Shown one piece after another: positions 1 to 5,541 of a stretch of DNA of 7,321 bases. How positions within the stretch are numbered: position 1 is the first letter of the stretch; every line of letters starts with the position of its first letter. The stretch covers positions 1-7,321 of the forward strand of contig JARGGE010000135.1 of NCBI GenBank assembly GCA_029210865.1, read 5' to 3'. The DNA is from Trueperaceae bacterium. Its GTDB lineage: Bacteria; Deinococcota; Deinococci; Deinococcales; Trueperaceae. The translations under genes and the position numbers were made by a program. The notes beneath the pieces are model-generated. The model searched no databases, was not told the DNA's origin, and was given only the letters and a program-made list of their open reading frames with translations.

Positions 1-2
1 TC

Positions 3-434
3 GGCGAGGGACTGCTGCTCGAGACGCTCGTGCTCTCGGTGCTCGGCTGGACCGGCCTGGCCCGGACCGTTCGCGGCAAGATCCTCCAGTTGCGGACGGA
101 GGAATTCGTGATGGCCGCGCGCTTCGCCGGGGCTTCGCAGTTCGCCATCATCCTCAAGCACCTGCTGCCGGGCTTCGCGAGCTACCTGATCATCCACATC
201 ACGCTCGCCATCCCGGAGATGATCCTCGGCGAGACCGCGCTGAGCTTCATCGGCGTGGGTCTGAAGGCGCCCGTCGTGAGCTGGGGGGTCATGCTCCAGG
301 AGGCGCAGAACGTGCGGACCGTGGCCGTCAACCCGTGGCTGTTGCTGCCCGCACTGTTCGTCATCGCCACGGTCTTGTGCTTCAATTTCGTGGGCGACGG
401 GCTGCGCGACGCCGCCGATCCGCACTCCAGCTGA
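3..434 (+). CDS. ABC importer permease, DppC/OppC-like (5' end missing)
   Basis: This is the C-terminal 143 residues of an inner-membrane permease of the peptide/nickel ABC importer family, which forms half of the translocation pore. The reading frame is open from base 3, so the gene begins outside the window. The cytoplasmic EAA loop that docks onto the ATPases is visible at about residues 34-57, with E, A-A, a central G at residue 43 and the closing LPG. It is followed by a hydrophobic stretch at about 60-87 and a last membrane segment at about 112-130. The tail FVGDGLRDAADP is typical of DppC/OppC C-termini. The ATPase genes that would normally follow are present next door but on the opposite strand, so this permease gene converges on them. 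Substrate (di- or oligopeptide, nickel or other) cannot be told from this fragment. Confidence 0.93.
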   Translation, partial: GEGLLLETLVLSVLGWTGLARTVRGKILQLRTEEFVMAARFAGASQFAIILKHLLPGFASYLIIHITLAIPEMILGETALSFIGVGLKAPVVSWGVMLQEAQNVRTVAVNPWLLLPALFVIATVLCFNFVGDGLRDAADPHSS

Positions 435-441
435 CGCGGTC

Positions 442-461
442 GGCGGTCGCTAGGCGACGCC
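442..461. terminator. Hairpin between convergent transporter genes
   Basis: An imperfect stem occupies almost the whole 31-nt gap between the permease stop and the ATPase stop. Arms 442-450 (GGCGGTCGC) and 454-461 (GCGACGCC) pair over 8 bp with one bulged G and a TAG loop. There is no T-tract on either side, so an intrinsic terminator is inferred only from the position between two converging genes, where one hairpin could serve both directions. Confidence 0.4.
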
Positions 462-465
462 CTGT

Positions 466-1530
466 CTAGGAGACGCCCTGCAGGTCGAGCGTCTCGGAGA
501 AGTGGCAGGCGGCGTGGTGGCCCGGTTTGATCTCGCGCAGCGCCGGCTTCTCGACGCTGCAGATGTCGCGGGCGTACGGGCAGCGGGGGTGGAAGTAGCA
601 GCCGGACGGGGGATCGGCCGGGTTCGCCACGTCGCCGCGCAGCACGATCCGGTCCATCTTCCGGTGGGGGTCGGGGCGGGGCACCGCCGAGAGGAGCGCC
701 TCGGTGTAGGGGTGCTGGGGTGCCGAGAAGAGGTCTTCTGTCTTGGCCTGTTCCACCAGCTGCCCCACGTACATCACTGCCACCCGGTCCGAGATGTGCT
801 CCACGACGCTCAGGTCGTGCGCGACGAACAGGTAGGCGAGCCCGAGTCGCTCCTGGAGTTCCACGAGCAGGTTCAGGATCTGGGCCTGGATCGAGACGTC
901 CAGGGCCGAGACCGGCTCGTCGGCGACGATCAGGCTGGGGTTGGTCGCGATGGCTCGCGCGATCCCGATCCGCTGCCGCTGTCCGCCGCTGAAGGCATGC
1001 GGGTAGCGGTTGATGTGGCGGGTGCTGAGCCCCACCACGTCCATGAGCTCCTTGACCCGCTTCTCGACCTGAGCTCGCTTGGCGTTCAGCCCGTAGACGA
1101 GCGGTTCGCCGACAATCTCGAGCACGGTCATGCGCGGATCGAGCGAGGTGTACGGGTCCTGGAAGACCATCTGGATGTGCTTCCGGACGGGTTGGAGCGC
1201 CCGGCCGGTGAGGGTGTTCATGTCGACGGAGCGACCGTCGACCTTGAACTCGATGCTGCCGTCGGTCGCCCGCAGGCCACGCATGACGCAGCGTCCCAAG
1301 GTCGTCTTGCCCGATCCCGATTCGCCTACCAGCCCGACGGTCTCGCCAGGCATCACCTCGAGCGACACCCCGTCGACGGCCTTGATCACGCCCGTGCGCC
1401 GGCGCAGGAAGCCCTTCTCGATCGGGAAGTACTTCTTCAGGCCCTCGACGCGCAGGAGCGGTTCCGTCGCGGTCGCCGCGCGCGGGAGGTCGGTCACTGG
1501 CATCGCCGGCGCTTCGGCGGCCTCACGCAT
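466..1530 (-). CDS. ABC importer ATPase, DppF/OppF-like
   Basis: This cytoplasmic ATPase of 354 residues powers a peptide/nickel-type importer. Visible motifs are Walker A GESGSGKTT (69-77), Q-loop Q124, signature SGGQRQR (181-187), Walker B with D204-E205 and switch H238. The C-terminal oligo_HPY extension starts around HPYTEALLSAVP (273-284) and carries four cysteines (311, 317, 324, 342) spaced C-X5-C-X6-C-X17-C, a pattern known in some DppD/DppF proteins to hold a [4Fe-4S] cluster. The start at 1530 is supported by AGGAGG at 1540-1545, 9 nt upstream; it overlaps the end of the D-type ATPase gene by 8 bp (ATGCGTGA), so the two are translationally coupled. An alternative ATG at 1503 has no Shine-Dalgarno site. 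Family is certain; substrate and exact symbol (dppF, oppF) are not. Confidence 0.95.
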   Translation of the reverse strand: MREAAEAPAMPVTDLPRAATATEPLLRVEGLKKYFPIEKGFLRRRTGVIKAVDGVSLEVMPGETVGLVGESGSGKTTLGRCVMRGLRATDGSIEFKVDGRSVDMNTLTGRALQPVRKHIQMVFQDPYTSLDPRMTVLEIVGEPLVYGLNAKRAQVEKRVKELMDVVGLSTRHINRYPHAFSGGQRQRIGIARAIATNPSLIVADEPVSALDVSIQAQILNLLVELQERLGLAYLFVAHDLSVVEHISDRVAVMYVGQLVEQAKTEDLFSAPQHPYTEALLSAVPRPDPHRKMDRIVLRGDVANPADPPSGCYFHPRCPYARDICSVEKPALREIKPGHHAACHFSETLDLQGVS

Positions 1531-2545
1531 GGACCTGCTCCTCCTCGATCTCGCGGTGGTGCAGGAAGCACCGCACGGGGTGCTGGCCGGTGCCCTGGGT
1601 GAGCTCGGGCATGGCCTGGTCGCAGACCCCGGGCATGGCGTCGGGGCAACGCTCGAAGAACGGGCACTGACGGGGCAGGTTCATGGGCAGGGGCACGGTG
1701 CCCTCGATCGCCTCGAGCGGCCCCCGGCGCTTCTCGCCCAGCTTCGGGATGGACTTGAGCAGCTTCCGGGTGTACGGGTGGAGAGGATCGTCAAAGATCT
1801 GGTGCACGGTCCCGGTCTCGACGATCTTGCCGAGGTACATCACGGCGACCCGGTCGGCGATCTCGGCGATGACGCCCAGATCGTGGGTGATGAAGAGCAT
1901 CGACATGTGGGTGCGCTCTTTGAGGTCGGCCATGAGGGTCAGGATCTGCGCCTGGATGGTCACGTCGAGGGCGGTGGTGGGCTCGTCGGCGATCAGGAGC
2001 GCCGGGTCGCACGAGAGCGCCATCGCGATCATCGCGCGCTGCCGCAGGCCACCGGAGAGCTCGTGGGGGTAGGCGTCGATCCGCGCCTTGGCGTTGGGCA
2101 TGCCCACGAGTTCGAGCGCGGCGATGGCATGCGCCTTCGCCACCTGGCGACTGTTCGTGCGGTGCAGCAGCAGCGATTCCATGATCTGGTTGCCGATGGT
2201 GTGCACGGGGGAGAGGCTGGTCATCGGCTCCTGGAAGATCATCGCGATCCGGTGGCCGCGGATCGCCCGCAGCCGCTGACCGTGCGCCGGCAGGCGGGCG
2301 AGGTCGGTGCTGCGGCCGTCCTCCTCGTTGAAGCGGATCGATCCGGCGACGACTCGGCCCGGTCGCGACACGATCCGCAGGATCGACTGCGCCGTGATGC
2401 TCTTGCCGCAGCCGCTCTCGCCGATGATGCCCAGGGTCTCGGCGCGACCGACCTCGAAGGACACCCCGTCCACGGCCTTGAGGACGCCGTCGTCGGTGAA
2501 GAAGTGGGTCTTGAGGTCGTCAACCTCGAGGAGCGGTGAGCGCAC
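1523..2545 (-). CDS. ABC importer ATPase, DppD/OppD-like
   Basis: This is the partner ATPase of 340 residues, expected to form the nucleotide-binding heterodimer with the product of the gene it overlaps. Motifs are Walker A GESGCGKS (42-49), Q-loop Q105, signature LSGGLRQR (163-170), Walker B D187-E188 and switch H221. The oligo_HPY tail follows HPYTRKLLKSIP (256-267) and again has four cysteines (294, 300, 308, 326; C-X5-C-X7-C-X17-C). The start is a GTG with AGGAAGG at 2552-2558, 6 nt upstream. A good -10 box lies about 40 nt upstream. The normal order for these loci is permeases then D then F on one strand. Here D and F face the permease gene, which suggests an inversion or a separately regulated ATPase pair. 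Confidence 0.95.
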   Translation of the reverse strand: MRSPLLEVDDLKTHFFTDDGVLKAVDGVSFEVGRAETLGIIGESGCGKSITAQSILRIVSRPGRVVAGSIRFNEEDGRSTDLARLPAHGQRLRAIRGHRIAMIFQEPMTSLSPVHTIGNQIMESLLLHRTNSRQVAKAHAIAALELVGMPNAKARIDAYPHELSGGLRQRAMIAMALSCDPALLIADEPTTALDVTIQAQILTLMADLKERTHMSMLFITHDLGVIAEIADRVAVMYLGKIVETGTVHQIFDDPLHPYTRKLLKSIPKLGEKRRGPLEAIEGTVPLPMNLPRQCPFFERCPDAMPGVCDQAMPELTQGTGQHPVRCFLHHREIEEEQVHA

Positions 2546-2582
2546 GACGTCCCTTCCTGAAACGGTTCATGGAGTTCTGAGG

Positions 2583-2588
2583 ATTGTA
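2583..2588 (-). promoter_or_regulatory. Candidate -10 box for the ATPase pair
   Basis: On the - strand this reads TACAAT within GGGTTACAATCC, one mismatch from TATAAT, in the 89-nt gap upstream of the D-type ATPase gene. Transcription would begin near 2577, giving a leader of about 30 nt that contains the AGGAAGG ribosome-binding site. No convincing -35 hexamer is seen; GACGAA lies 17 nt upstream. Confidence 0.5.
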
Positions 2589-2612
2589 ACCCGACGTCGC
2601 CGCGCTTCGTCT

Positions 2613-2633
2613 CCACCGACGATCGACCGGTGG
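2613..2633 (-). terminator. Hairpin just after toxin gene 1
   Basis: A perfect 6-bp inverted repeat (CCACCG at 2613-2618, CGGTGG at 2628-2633) with a 9-nt loop begins 1 nt past the stop codon of the first PIN toxin gene. It lacks a U-tract, so termination is inferred only from its position. Some read-through into the ATPase genes is possible. Confidence 0.3.
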
Positions 2634-2634
2634 G

Positions 2635-3045
2635 TCACTTAGGCGCGACCACCCGCACCTCGAGCCCGTCGATCCCGGCGAAGTCGTGCGGGTTGGCCGT
2701 GTACAGCGGCAGGTCGTGCGCGAGGGCGATCGCCGCGATCATGGCGTCGGTGCTGCGGGCCCGGACGGTGCGACCGGTGGCGCGCAGCGAGGCCGCCACG
2801 CGGCCGAAGGCTCGGGCGGCACGGTCGTCGAAGGGGATCGGATCGAAGTCGGCCTCGACCTGCTGAAGGACGGCCTGGCGGGCGGCGCGCTCGACGTCGT
2901 CGCGGGCGACGAGCGGACCGACCGAGAGCTCGGCGAGGGTCACCGCCGAGACGAGGGGGAACTCGGGCAGGACGGACGGTTCGTCGATCGCGCTCAGCAG
3001 GAGCACCGCGCTGGTGTCGAGCAAGCCCTCACCGGTCTGGGTCAC
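2635..3045 (-). CDS. vapC: PIN-domain toxin 1 (VapC-like ribonuclease)
   Basis: This 136-residue protein is a single PIN domain, predicted to be a Mg-dependent endoribonuclease that cuts specific RNAs when freed from its antitoxin. The acidic active-site pattern is visible: D10 in LLDTSAV, E39 in TLAEL, D100 in STDAMIAA, and N118 in TANPHDF near the C-terminal strand, where N or D is usual. The start is a GTG whose GTGA overlaps the antitoxin stop by 4 bp, with no Shine-Dalgarno site, so the toxin is probably made only by translational coupling. Length fits VapC (about 130-140). The RNA target cannot be predicted. Confidence 0.9.
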   Translation of the reverse strand: MTQTGEGLLDTSAVLLLSAIDEPSVLPEFPLVSAVTLAELSVGPLVARDDVERAARQAVLQQVEADFDPIPFDDRAARAFGRVAASLRATGRTVRARSTDAMIAAIALAHDLPLYTANPHDFAGIDGLEVRVVAPK

Positions 3046-3284
3046 GCTTCGGGGTCGAGGAGGGCGTCGAGGTCGCGGCGTAGCGCGGCGCCGTCGACCC
3101 GCGGCACATGGCGCCAGTGAGTCAGGAGCGCGTCGCGACCGAGCCTGGCGCCACGCACGGCGGTCAGCTCGGCCACCGGTCGACCGTCCCGCGTTACCAC
3201 GACGCGCTCGCCGGCGACGACGCGGTCGAGCACGTCGCCCCCGTGGTTGCGGAGGTCGCGGACGGTGGCGCGGGATTCAGGCAT
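3042..3284 (-). CDS. Phd/YefM-type antitoxin 1
   Basis: This 80-residue protein has the Phd/YefM fold in its N-terminal half (about residues 6-43: TVRDLRNHGGDVLDRVVAGE, then VVVTRDGRPVAEL), the DNA-binding and dimerisation part. The C-terminal tail, with helix LRRDLDALLD, would wrap and block the PIN toxin encoded directly downstream. The ATG at 3284 has no Shine-Dalgarno site but sits 6 nt after a TACACT box, consistent with a leaderless message. An 18-bp palindrome over this promoter is the likely autoregulatory operator. The gene overlaps the toxin gene by 4 bp. Confidence 0.88.
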   Translation of the reverse strand: MPESRATVRDLRNHGGDVLDRVVAGERVVVTRDGRPVAELTAVRGARLGRDALLTHWRHVPRVDGAALRRDLDALLDPEA

Positions 3285-3290
3285 GAGGCT

Positions 3291-3296
3291 AGTGTA
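3291..3296 (-). promoter_or_regulatory. Candidate leaderless -10 box of antitoxin 1
   Basis: The - strand reads TACACT followed by 6 nt and then the ATG. The TANNNT hexamer at this distance places the transcription start at or next to the A of the ATG, and no ribosome-binding sequence is present. This is the known architecture of leaderless genes in several high-GC phyla. Confidence 0.5.
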
Positions 3297-3310
3297 TCAC
3301 GCGTGAGACA
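3293..3310. promoter_or_regulatory. Operator-like palindrome for TA pair 1
   Basis: The 18-bp sequence TGTATCACGCGTGAGACA is a palindrome with a single mismatched pair (3296/3307); the core TCACGCGTGA is perfect. It lies 8 nt upstream of the antitoxin ATG and covers part of the -10 box, the position expected for Phd-type autorepression. Confidence 0.6.
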
Positions 3311-3331
3311 GGCGATGTAGGGCTTCATGCC

Positions 3332-3368
3332 TCGACGATGCGTCGACCCGGCCCGTCGCATGGCGACG
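3332..3368. repeat. Tandem small hairpins between TA pairs 1 and 2
   Basis: Two perfect 6-bp stems with the same 3-nt ATG loop lie side by side: TCGACG-ATG-CGTCGA (3332-3346) and CGTCGC-ATG-GCGACG (3354-3368), with centres 22 bp apart. They fall in the 133-nt space between the stop of toxin 2 and the start of antitoxin 1, and may end transcription of pair 2 or be protein-binding sites. The rest of that space shows no gene. Confidence 0.4.
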
Positions 3369-3417
3369 CGGACGGCGTGGGCCGAGCGAGCCTGGGCACG
3401 CACTCCGGCATGGCTCG

Positions 3418-3822
3418 TCAGCTCCCTTGCCTCAATCGTTCCCAGAACGCCCGGGGCGTCACCACGGGCAAGGGCTCGCGATCGGCGGCGGCGAGCAGGA
3501 CCTGGTCGCCCGTGACCAGCACCTCGGCGTCGCCTGCGACCGCGGTCGCCAGAATCCAGCGATCATCCTCGTCCGCGAGCGGCATGGGGTGGGGGGCGGC
3601 CGGTCGCGGGACCACCACGGTGGTCGTCAGGGCCGCTCGCACCGCCGCGCGCCGGGCTTCGGGCACCCGGAGCTTCGTCGTCAGCACGCGATCCAGCTCC
3701 TCGAGGAGGACCTCGCCGACGACGAGCTCGTGATCGACGAGCACGGTGCGCAGAACGTCCGCGCACAATCCGCGGGTGGCGAAGGCGGCGACCAGCACGT
3801 TCGTGTCGAGGCAGACCCTCAC
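3418..3822 (-). CDS. PIN-domain toxin 2 (COG1569-like)
   Basis: This 134-residue protein resembles the PIN_3/COG1569 group of putative toxin components. Its active-site acids are D6 in CLDTNVLVAAF, E42 in LLEELDRVL, the D84-E85-D86-D87 cluster before RWILATA, and D106 in VTGDQ. It is predicted to be a metal-dependent ribonuclease. The GTG start at 3822 overlaps the upstream antitoxin stop as GTGA (4 bp) and lacks a Shine-Dalgarno site, so expression should depend on antitoxin translation. Sequence differs clearly from toxins 1 and 3, so the three pairs are not recent duplicates of each other. Confidence 0.88.
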   Translation of the reverse strand: MRVCLDTNVLVAAFATRGLCADVLRTVLVDHELVVGEVLLEELDRVLTTKLRVPEARRAAVRAALTTTVVVPRPAAPHPMPLADEDDRWILATAVAGDAEVLVTGDQVLLAAADREPLPVVTPRAFWERLRQGS

Positions 3823-4040
3823 GGGGCGTCGCGGAAGACGTCCTCGTCGGTCAAGTACCCATGCGCCTCCGCGAACGGCAGGACCTGGCGCCTTGCCTCC
3901 TCGAAGCGCATCACGGCGACGCGCCGCCGCACCGCGTCGCGGATGAGGGCGCTGCGCGTTTGGCCGGTGGCGGCGGCAAGCGCGTCGAGGTCGCGCTCGA
4001 GGTCGGGATTGAGGCGGATGGTGACGATGGAACTCTTCAT
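3819..4040 (-). CDS. Ribbon-helix-helix antitoxin 2
   Basis: This 73-residue protein begins MKSSIVTIRLNPDLERDLD, a ribbon-helix-helix DNA-binding domain: strand at about 3-10, helix at about 12-24, turn GQTRS, second helix at about 29-42. The acidic C-terminal segment (AEAHGYLTDEDVFRDAP) would neutralise the PIN toxin encoded next. I chose the ATG at 4040 rather than the upstream in-frame ATG at 4091, because the fold starts there and a TACATT box stands 7 nt in front of it. The upstream 17 codons would include the promoter and operator repeats. It overlaps the toxin gene by 4 bp. Confidence 0.88.
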   Translation of the reverse strand: MKSSIVTIRLNPDLERDLDALAAATGQTRSALIRDAVRRRVAVMRFEEARRQVLPFAEAHGYLTDEDVFRDAP

Positions 4041-4057
4041 GTACGACAATGTACTAC
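4039..4057. promoter_or_regulatory. 10-bp direct repeats at TA pair 2 promoter
   Basis: Two copies of ATGTACNAC (4039-4047 and 4049-4057) are repeated with a 10-bp period. They overlap the start codon and the -10 box of antitoxin 2. Ribbon-helix-helix repressors usually bind tandem sites about one helical turn apart, so this is a good operator candidate for autoregulation. Confidence 0.5.
4048..4053 (-). promoter_or_regulatory. Candidate leaderless -10 box of antitoxin 2
   Basis: The - strand reads TACATT, 7 nt before the ATG at 4040, with no Shine-Dalgarno sequence between. The layout matches that at antitoxin 1. A TACGTT hexamer on the opposite strand (4055-4060) could start divergent transcription, but it lies about 240 nt from the next + strand gene. 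Confidence 0.5.
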
Positions 4058-4097
4058 GTTCGCACGTCATGGTCGTCCTCCTGGGCCGCATGCTCGA

Positions 4098-4119
4098 GCG
4101 TGCACCGGGCGGTGCGCGC
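4098..4119. other. GC-rich hairpin in the divergent intergenic region
   Basis: Arms GCGTGCACC (4098-4106) and GGTGCGCGC (4111-4119) form a 9-bp stem (one T-G pair) around a GGGC loop. It is the strongest structure I see in the 266-nt region between antitoxin 2 and the VOC gene. No T-tract follows on either strand, so its role is unknown. The rest of the region holds no recognisable gene or RNA. Confidence 0.3.
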
Positions 4120-4296
4120 CGGTACCGGGCCGTTGGTCATCGTGTGGCTGTTCCTCGGCAGGCGTCCGCCGGACGATGTGGGGCGGTGTCGCGAGTCGCT
4201 AGCCGCGCGCAGGGTGCCCATCTGAAGGCGAGGGGCGAGCGATGATGACCGAACCGGGCGCCAGCTCGCGACCGCCCCGCGAAGGATTGCACCCTC

Positions 4297-4302
4297 AGGA
4301 GG
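4297..4302 (+). promoter_or_regulatory. Ribosome-binding site of the VOC gene
   Basis: A full AGGAGG lies 4 nt before the ATG at 4307, a slightly short spacing. It fixes that start and contrasts with the Shine-Dalgarno-free starts of the two TA operons to its left. Confidence 0.75.
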
Positions 4303-4306
4303 CCCC

Positions 4307-4741
4307 ATGCCCGACCCCGCCATCCGCTTCGACCACGTCGCCATCACCGTGCAGGACATGGACCGCTCGGTCGGCTTCTACCGCGACCTGCTCGGGTTCG
4401 AGGTGCTGGGCCAGCTGTTCCTGAACGAGGGCGCCTTCAAGATCGTCTACCTTCGTGCGGGCGACGCGTGCGTCGAGCTGTTCGAGTTCCGCGACCAGGA
4501 CGCGGCCACCGCGGTCGGGGTGCCCGACACGGTGGGCGGCTTCAAGCACCTGGCGCTCCAGACCGACGACGTCGACGGGGTCGCGGCGCGGCTGAAGGCG
4601 GCGGGCGTCGTGTTCACCCTCGAGCCCTTGGACGCGGTGGGCGGCGTGCGGCTCGCCTTCTTCCGGGATCCCGACGGCAACCTGCTCGAGCTGGTGTCGG
4701 GCACGCCGGACGTGGCACCGTACGTGCTGGGATGGCCCTGA
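4307..4741 (+). CDS. VOC-superfamily (glyoxalase/dioxygenase fold) protein
   Basis: This 144-residue protein has two beta-alpha-beta-beta-beta repeats typical of the vicinal oxygen chelate fold. Repeat 1 begins FDHVAITVQDMDRSVGFYRD and repeat 2 begins FKHLALQTDDVDGVAARLKA. The likely metal ligands are H10, E57 (in VELFEF), H81 and E128 (in DPDGNLLELV), the His-Glu-His-Glu set also used by the nickel-type glyoxalase I of Escherichia coli. The E at the second site speaks against methylmalonyl-CoA epimerase, which normally has Q there. Substrate cannot be assigned. It is the only + strand gene between the TA pairs and has its own strong ribosome-binding site; its neighbours give no pathway. It converges on toxin 3 across a 64-nt gap in which I see no clear terminator. 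Confidence 0.9.
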   Translation: MPDPAIRFDHVAITVQDMDRSVGFYRDLLGFEVLGQLFLNEGAFKIVYLRAGDACVELFEFRDQDAATAVGVPDTVGGFKHLALQTDDVDGVAARLKAAGVVFTLEPLDAVGGVRLAFFRDPDGNLLELVSGTPDVAPYVLGWP

Positions 4742-4805
4742 GTCGCCGAAACGATCCGCTGGGCTATGCCGACGGCCCTGGCGAGCGCGTACGGCGTCGC
4801 TGCGC

Positions 4806-5219
4806 TCAGGGGGTCGAGCGCAACGGCCGGATGCGCAGCTCCGGGATGCGCGCGAAGCGTCGAAGGTTGCCCGTGACGAGTTCCAAATCGTGGTGCAAGG
4901 CGGTGGCCGCGATCTGGAGGTCCGCGTCGGCGAGGGGCTGACCCTGGTCCGCGAGGTCGGCGGCGAGTCGCCCGTAGGCCCGGGTGACGGATCCATCGAA
5001 CGGTAGGACCGTCACGGAGGGCAGCACCCGGTCTTCGATCATCGCGAGGTGCCGGCCGCCGGCCGCCGCTCGGTACGCGCCGTAGAACAGCTCGCCGACG
5101 GTGATCGCACTGGCGAACTGGTCGTCGCGCGCGACGGTGCCGAGCCAAGACAGGCAACTCGGGTCGGGGCGCGACCGCAGCGCCTCGCTGATGGCGTCGG
5201 TGTCGAAGAGGAAGGCCAC
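4806..5219 (-). CDS. vapC: PIN-domain toxin 3 (FitB/VapC-like)
   Basis: This is a PIN-domain protein of 137 residues from the GTG at 5219, starting MAFLFDTDAISEALR. Expected active-site residues are D6, E43 in TVGELFYG, D100 in DADLQIAATAL, and N118 in VTGNLRRF. It is predicted to be a metal-dependent ribonuclease held inactive by the antitoxin encoded just upstream. I prefer the GTG at 5219, 2 nt after the antitoxin stop, because VapC/FitB proteins usually start one or two residues before the xLLDT strand. The in-frame GTG at 5234 would add five residues and overlap the antitoxin by 13 bp. Neither has a Shine-Dalgarno site, so coupling to the antitoxin is likely. Confidence 0.9.
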   Translation of the reverse strand: MAFLFDTDAISEALRSRPDPSCLSWLGTVARDDQFASAITVGELFYGAYRAAAGGRHLAMIEDRVLPSVTVLPFDGSVTRAYGRLAADLADQGQPLADADLQIAATALHHDLELVTGNLRRFARIPELRIRPLRSTP

Positions 5220-5221
5220 GG

Positions 5222-5500
5222 TCAGTCGACGCACGGAGCAGGGCGTGGTGGGCTGCGGCGGCGGGCGTCGAGCTCGCGCACCAGGTCCTCGGAACCCTCC
5301 CAGCCGCCCGCGAGGCCGGCGAGGCCTGCTTGGGGTCCTGCGGCTCGAAGGCGTTCGAGCAGCTCGAACGCTTCGGCCGAGACGATCGCGGCCACCGCGC
5401 GCCCACGGCGCGTGACGACCACGGGGATGCCGTGTTCGGCGCTGCGAACGTGGGCCGACCGTTGGTCGCGCGCCTCGGCGATGGTCACGTGTTTGGGCAT
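5222..5500 (-). CDS. Phd/YefM-type antitoxin 3
   Basis: This 92-residue protein has an N-terminal Phd/YefM domain (about residues 4-50: VTIAEARDQ, then IPVVVTRRGRAVAAIVSAEAFELLERL) that would bind DNA, and a C-terminal segment with GWEGSEDLVRELDARRR to cap the toxin. The ATG at 5500 is fixed by AGGAGG at 5506-5511, 5 nt upstream. The frame stays open far upstream into the fic gene, but that part is out-of-frame sequence of fic. The start lies 41 nt after the fic stop on the same strand, and I see no clear separate promoter in that gap, so it may be transcribed with fic. This pair is the only one here with a normal ribosome-binding site. Confidence 0.88.
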   Translation of the reverse strand: MPKHVTIAEARDQRSAHVRSAEHGIPVVVTRRGRAVAAIVSAEAFELLERLRAAGPQAGLAGLAGGWEGSEDLVRELDARRRSPPRPAPCVD

Positions 5501-5505
5501 GTCGG

Positions 5506-5511
5506 CCTCCT
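5506..5511 (-). promoter_or_regulatory. Ribosome-binding site of antitoxin 3
   Basis: AGGAGG on the - strand, 5 nt before the ATG at 5500, decides the start of antitoxin 3 against the longer open frame that runs back into fic. Confidence 0.75.
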
Positions 5512-5541
5512 GATGGTTAATGTGCCTTTCTTGGCGTCCGG

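Noticed and set aside
502..2539. Two long open frames on the + strand (502-1602 and 1130-2539) opposite the ATPase genes
   Set aside because: They are antisense shadows of two unmistakable ABC ATPase genes; their translations are low-complexity and carry no domain. High GC content keeps such frames open.
4041..4091. A longer antitoxin 2 starting at ATG 4091
   Set aside because: The extra 17 codons do not extend the ribbon-helix-helix fold and would place the promoter and operator repeats inside the gene.
3427..4245. A 272-codon + strand frame covering TA pair 2
   Set aside because: It is antisense to toxin 2 and antitoxin 2, has no recognisable domain, and its composition reflects only the opposite strand coding.
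4120..4296. Possible tRNA or small RNA gene in the divergent intergenic region
   Set aside because: No cloverleaf or TTC-type loop was found, and the short stems present (such as CGTCC-GCC-GGACG at 4163-4175) are expected in GC-rich DNA.
4742..4805. Possible terminator between the VOC gene and toxin 3
   Set aside because: Only 4-bp stems could be drawn and there is no T-tract on either strand.
4295..5406. Long - strand frames opposite the VOC gene and overlapping toxin 3
   Set aside because: The VOC gene has fold motifs, metal ligands and a full ribosome-binding site; toxin 3 has PIN motifs in another frame. These frames show only arginine/proline-rich shadow sequence.
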